Below are positions 62,347-64,000 of a DNA stretch of 64,000 nucleotides, one piece after another. The stretch is taken from positions 1,798,001 through 1,862,000 of the forward strand of contig LR778134.1 of the NCBI GenBank assembly GCA_902809935.1, read 5' to 3'. Each line of letters opens with the position of its first letter. The stretch's first letter is position 1. The position numbers and the translations under genes are program-made. A model generated the notes under the pieces. That model was not told where the DNA came from. It searched no databases and saw nothing but the letters and a program-made list of their open reading frames with translations. The stretch comes from Ruminococcaceae bacterium BL-4 (lineage in GTDB: Bacteria; Bacillota; Clostridia; Oscillospirales; Acutalibacteraceae).

Positions 62347-63003
62347 TTAAAATTCTTTTTGATTATAGATGTGAATAGAAAGCATACAAGATAAAAACAG
62401 CAGCACAATTCCGGCGGGAATGGAAAGATAGCAATAGATTGGAATCATCGATTCGATTCCACTGAATTCGAAAGAAGCAAACAAATTGTCAAGGGCACCG
62501 CTTTTTCCAAGAAAAATAAAGATCAGTACTGGAATCATAATGACTGCGATTGAAATCATGCGGGAGTGTTCCGGTCCAAAGCGATAAATAATGGGAAATA
62601 AAACAGAGTACATGAAGCACACCAGAAAAACGGTTATACAGAGAACGGGGACGAAAGGAATGTCACTTTCTGAACGAGGGACAAAAATTTTGCTGATGAG
62701 TTCTAATATGGTAACGACAAGGATTCCGCCTAGAATCGTTAGCAGAGAGGAGCAGTAGCGAGCTTCTACGATTGTTTTCTTTTTAATTGGAAGTGTCTGT
62801 GCGAAAGAATCCCATTTAGCGGCATCATCGTAATAAAAAATATTAACAGAAGAAGCCATTAAAAAAACGCAAACCATTGAAAGAGCATAAGTACTGCTTC
62901 TAAATGAAAATGTGAATAGAATTGTCATGATTAGCAAAATTGGAATTTGTGAACGCATCAGTTTTTTCAGTACCAGAAAATCTTTTGAGATAAGACCAAT
63001 CAT
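62347..63003 (-). CDS. ABC-2 type transporter permease (second system)
   Basis: A 218-residue protein with six predicted membrane helices and the N-terminus MIGLISKDFLVLKKLM, close in plan to the permease at 36.3 kb. Its start shares a base with the upstream ATPase stop. The substrate is unknown. Confidence 0.85.
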   Translation of the reverse strand: MIGLISKDFLVLKKLMRSQIPILLIMTILFTFSFRSSTYALSMVCVFLMASSVNIFYYDDAAKWDSFAQTLPIKKKTIVEARYCSSLLTILGGILVVTILELISKIFVPRSESDIPFVPVLCITVFLVCFMYSVLFPIIYRFGPEHSRMISIAVIMIPVLIFIFLGKSGALDNLFASFEFSGIESMIPIYCYLSIPAGIVLLFLSCMLSIHIYNQKEF

Positions 63004-63866
63004 TATTTTTCTCCTTTCACAAAAAAGACCATAATTTCGTCTAGGCTGACTCGATCTAAGACCATATCTGGATGATTTTTCTTTGATAAATGACGGTCCT
63101 TTACCAAAATTTCATACCCAAAACTGTTTTCACGATAGGAAATATATTCGGAAGGATCAAGCATTTCAAAGTTTTGTTTTCCACATTTCAAAAGTCCAAA
63201 GCTGTCTAGAATCTGATCTTTTGGAGAAGAAAAGAGGATTTTTCCCTGATGGATAAAGGTAATGTAATCCGCAATCTTTTCGAGATCGCTGGTGATATGG
63301 GAAGACATTAAAATGGAATGGGATTCATCTTGGATGAAATTATAAAAAATCTCCAAAATTTCGTCTCGTACAACAGGGTCCAATCCGCTGGTAGCTTCAT
63401 CTAAAATTAGAAGCTTTGGATGATGTGCAAGTGCACAGGCAATAGAGAGTTTCATTTTCATTCCACGTGAGTATTCTTTAATAGGACGCTTCGGCGGAAG
63501 CTTAAACTCCTTTAGATAAGACTGATAAAGAGAGCGATCCCAGTTTTGATGGATTTTCGAAAGAATTTTTTCTGCTTTTTCCGCAGAAAGAGTTTCGTGC
63601 AGCGGACACTCATCAAATACGACCCCAATTTTTTCTTTGACTTCAATTTCATTTTGTGCAATTTCTTTTCCAAAAATTCGAATCGTTCCGCTATCCGGGT
63701 GGAGCAGATTCAAAATACATTTAATAGTTGTCGTTTTTCCCGCTCCGTTTTGTCCGATAAATCCCATCACGCTTCCGCGCGGCAGAGTAAGGTTAATATC
63801 TTTTAAGGCAAAGCCGCTTTGAAAAGATTTATTTAGGGATCTAATTTCTAAATCATTTTCCATCAT
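63003..63866 (-). CDS. ABC transporter ATP-binding protein (second YtrB/BcrA-type system)
   Basis: The 287-residue ATPase has Walker A GQNGAGKTTTIKC, signature YSRGMKMKLSIACALAHHPKLL and Walker B LLILDEATSGLDP. It matches the ATPase at 37 kb in layout and gene context. The start ATG overlaps the stop of the GntR gene. Confidence 0.94.
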   Translation of the reverse strand: MMENDLEIRSLNKSFQSGFALKDINLTLPRGSVMGFIGQNGAGKTTTIKCILNLLHPDSGTIRIFGKEIAQNEIEVKEKIGVVFDECPLHETLSAEKAEKILSKIHQNWDRSLYQSYLKEFKLPPKRPIKEYSRGMKMKLSIACALAHHPKLLILDEATSGLDPVVRDEILEIFYNFIQDESHSILMSSHITSDLEKIADYITFIHQGKILFSSPKDQILDSFGLLKCGKQNFEMLDPSEYISYRENSFGYEILVKDRHLSKKNHPDMVLDRVSLDEIMVFFVKGEK

Positions 63867-64000
63867 TATTCTCCTTTATAAAGAATCGTAAGCATTTCCA
63901 AAAGTTCTTCATAGGAAATGTCATAATTTTTTGCAGTTTCAACCGCTTTGGCAAGTTGCTCTTGTGTAATGCGCAGCTGATTTTCATGGAGTAGCTCTGG
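63866..64000 (-). CDS. GntR-family regulator, C-terminal end (cut by window edge)
   Basis: The last 44 residues of a YtrA-type regulator are visible (ITQEQLAKAVETAKNYDISYEELLEMLTILYKGE). The ending is nearly the same as in the GntR protein at 37.8 kb (NITKEELNAMMDILYEGD). The helix-turn-helix part and the start lie beyond position 64000. Confidence 0.8.
   Translation of the reverse strand, partial: PELLHENQLRITQEQLAKAVETAKNYDISYEELLEMLTILYKGE

Noticed and set aside
1-64000. CRISPR arrays or rRNA genes
   Set aside because: No regularly spaced repeats or rRNA-like sequence seen on reading.

Overview
The window looks like a chromosome segment of an anaerobic, low-to-mid G+C Clostridia bacterium, most likely of the Oscillospiraceae/Ruminococcaceae type. 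This rests on gene order (miaB-ylbF-mutS-mutL-miaA and yggS-sepF-ylmH-divIVA-ileS-lspA-rluD), many TTG/GTG starts, a split transketolase and oxygen-sensitive Fe-S enzymes. No rRNA or CRISPR array is present, so I cannot name a species.

Positions 1 to about 23.45 kb are the right-hand part of an integrative conjugative or mobilizable element; its left end lies outside the window. It carries a SNF2-type helicase (5' truncated), a DUF3848/DUF3849 protein, MobC, a CD1845-like membrane protein, an XRE regulator, a diguanylate cyclase, a Spo0A-C-like protein, a relaxase, a sigma-like protein, TnpW and two tandem large serine recombinases. Inserted in this frame is a redox cargo. One part is a five-gene minus-strand hcp operon (Fe-S protein, cupin, rubredoxin, hybrid cluster protein, ferredoxin) with a divergent Crp/Fnr regulator. 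The other is a plus-strand operon with its own divergent Crp/Fnr regulator. It encodes two paralogous proteins of the 2-hydroxyacyl-CoA dehydratase/double-cubane-cluster family, a small two-TM protein, a NapH/NosR-like membrane ferredoxin and an ASKHA-type activase. The upstream paralogue has lost nearly all the family cysteines while the downstream one keeps them. This locus is the best candidate for an undescribed system. Each regulator has a perfect palindrome centred 41.5 bp before the predicted transcription start of the operon opposite it.

The element also holds a possible c-di-GMP circuit: a membrane GGDEF protein with an I-site, and a c-di-GMP-I (GEMM) riboswitch followed by a hairpin just after the activase gene. 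A second GEMM-like RNA at 24.1 kb appears to have A instead of G at the ligand-recognition position.

From 23.45 to 26.1 kb lies a decayed zone: a 3'-truncated serine recombinase, the second riboswitch, a headless class B sortase remnant, a membrane protein with a sigma-like domain, and a signal peptidase I gene broken by a one-base insertion.

From 26.5 kb on the content is housekeeping: two tRNA-Ala genes, nth, glyA, rarA, a flavin reductase-rubredoxin fusion, a uracil permease, split transketolase, a YtrA-type GntR/ABC operon, a CNNM/CBS transporter, tRNA modification and mismatch repair genes, the cell-division cluster, ileS, lspA, an RluD-type synthase, a phosphofructokinase, a ppk1/ppx pair and a second GntR/ABC operon cut by the window end.
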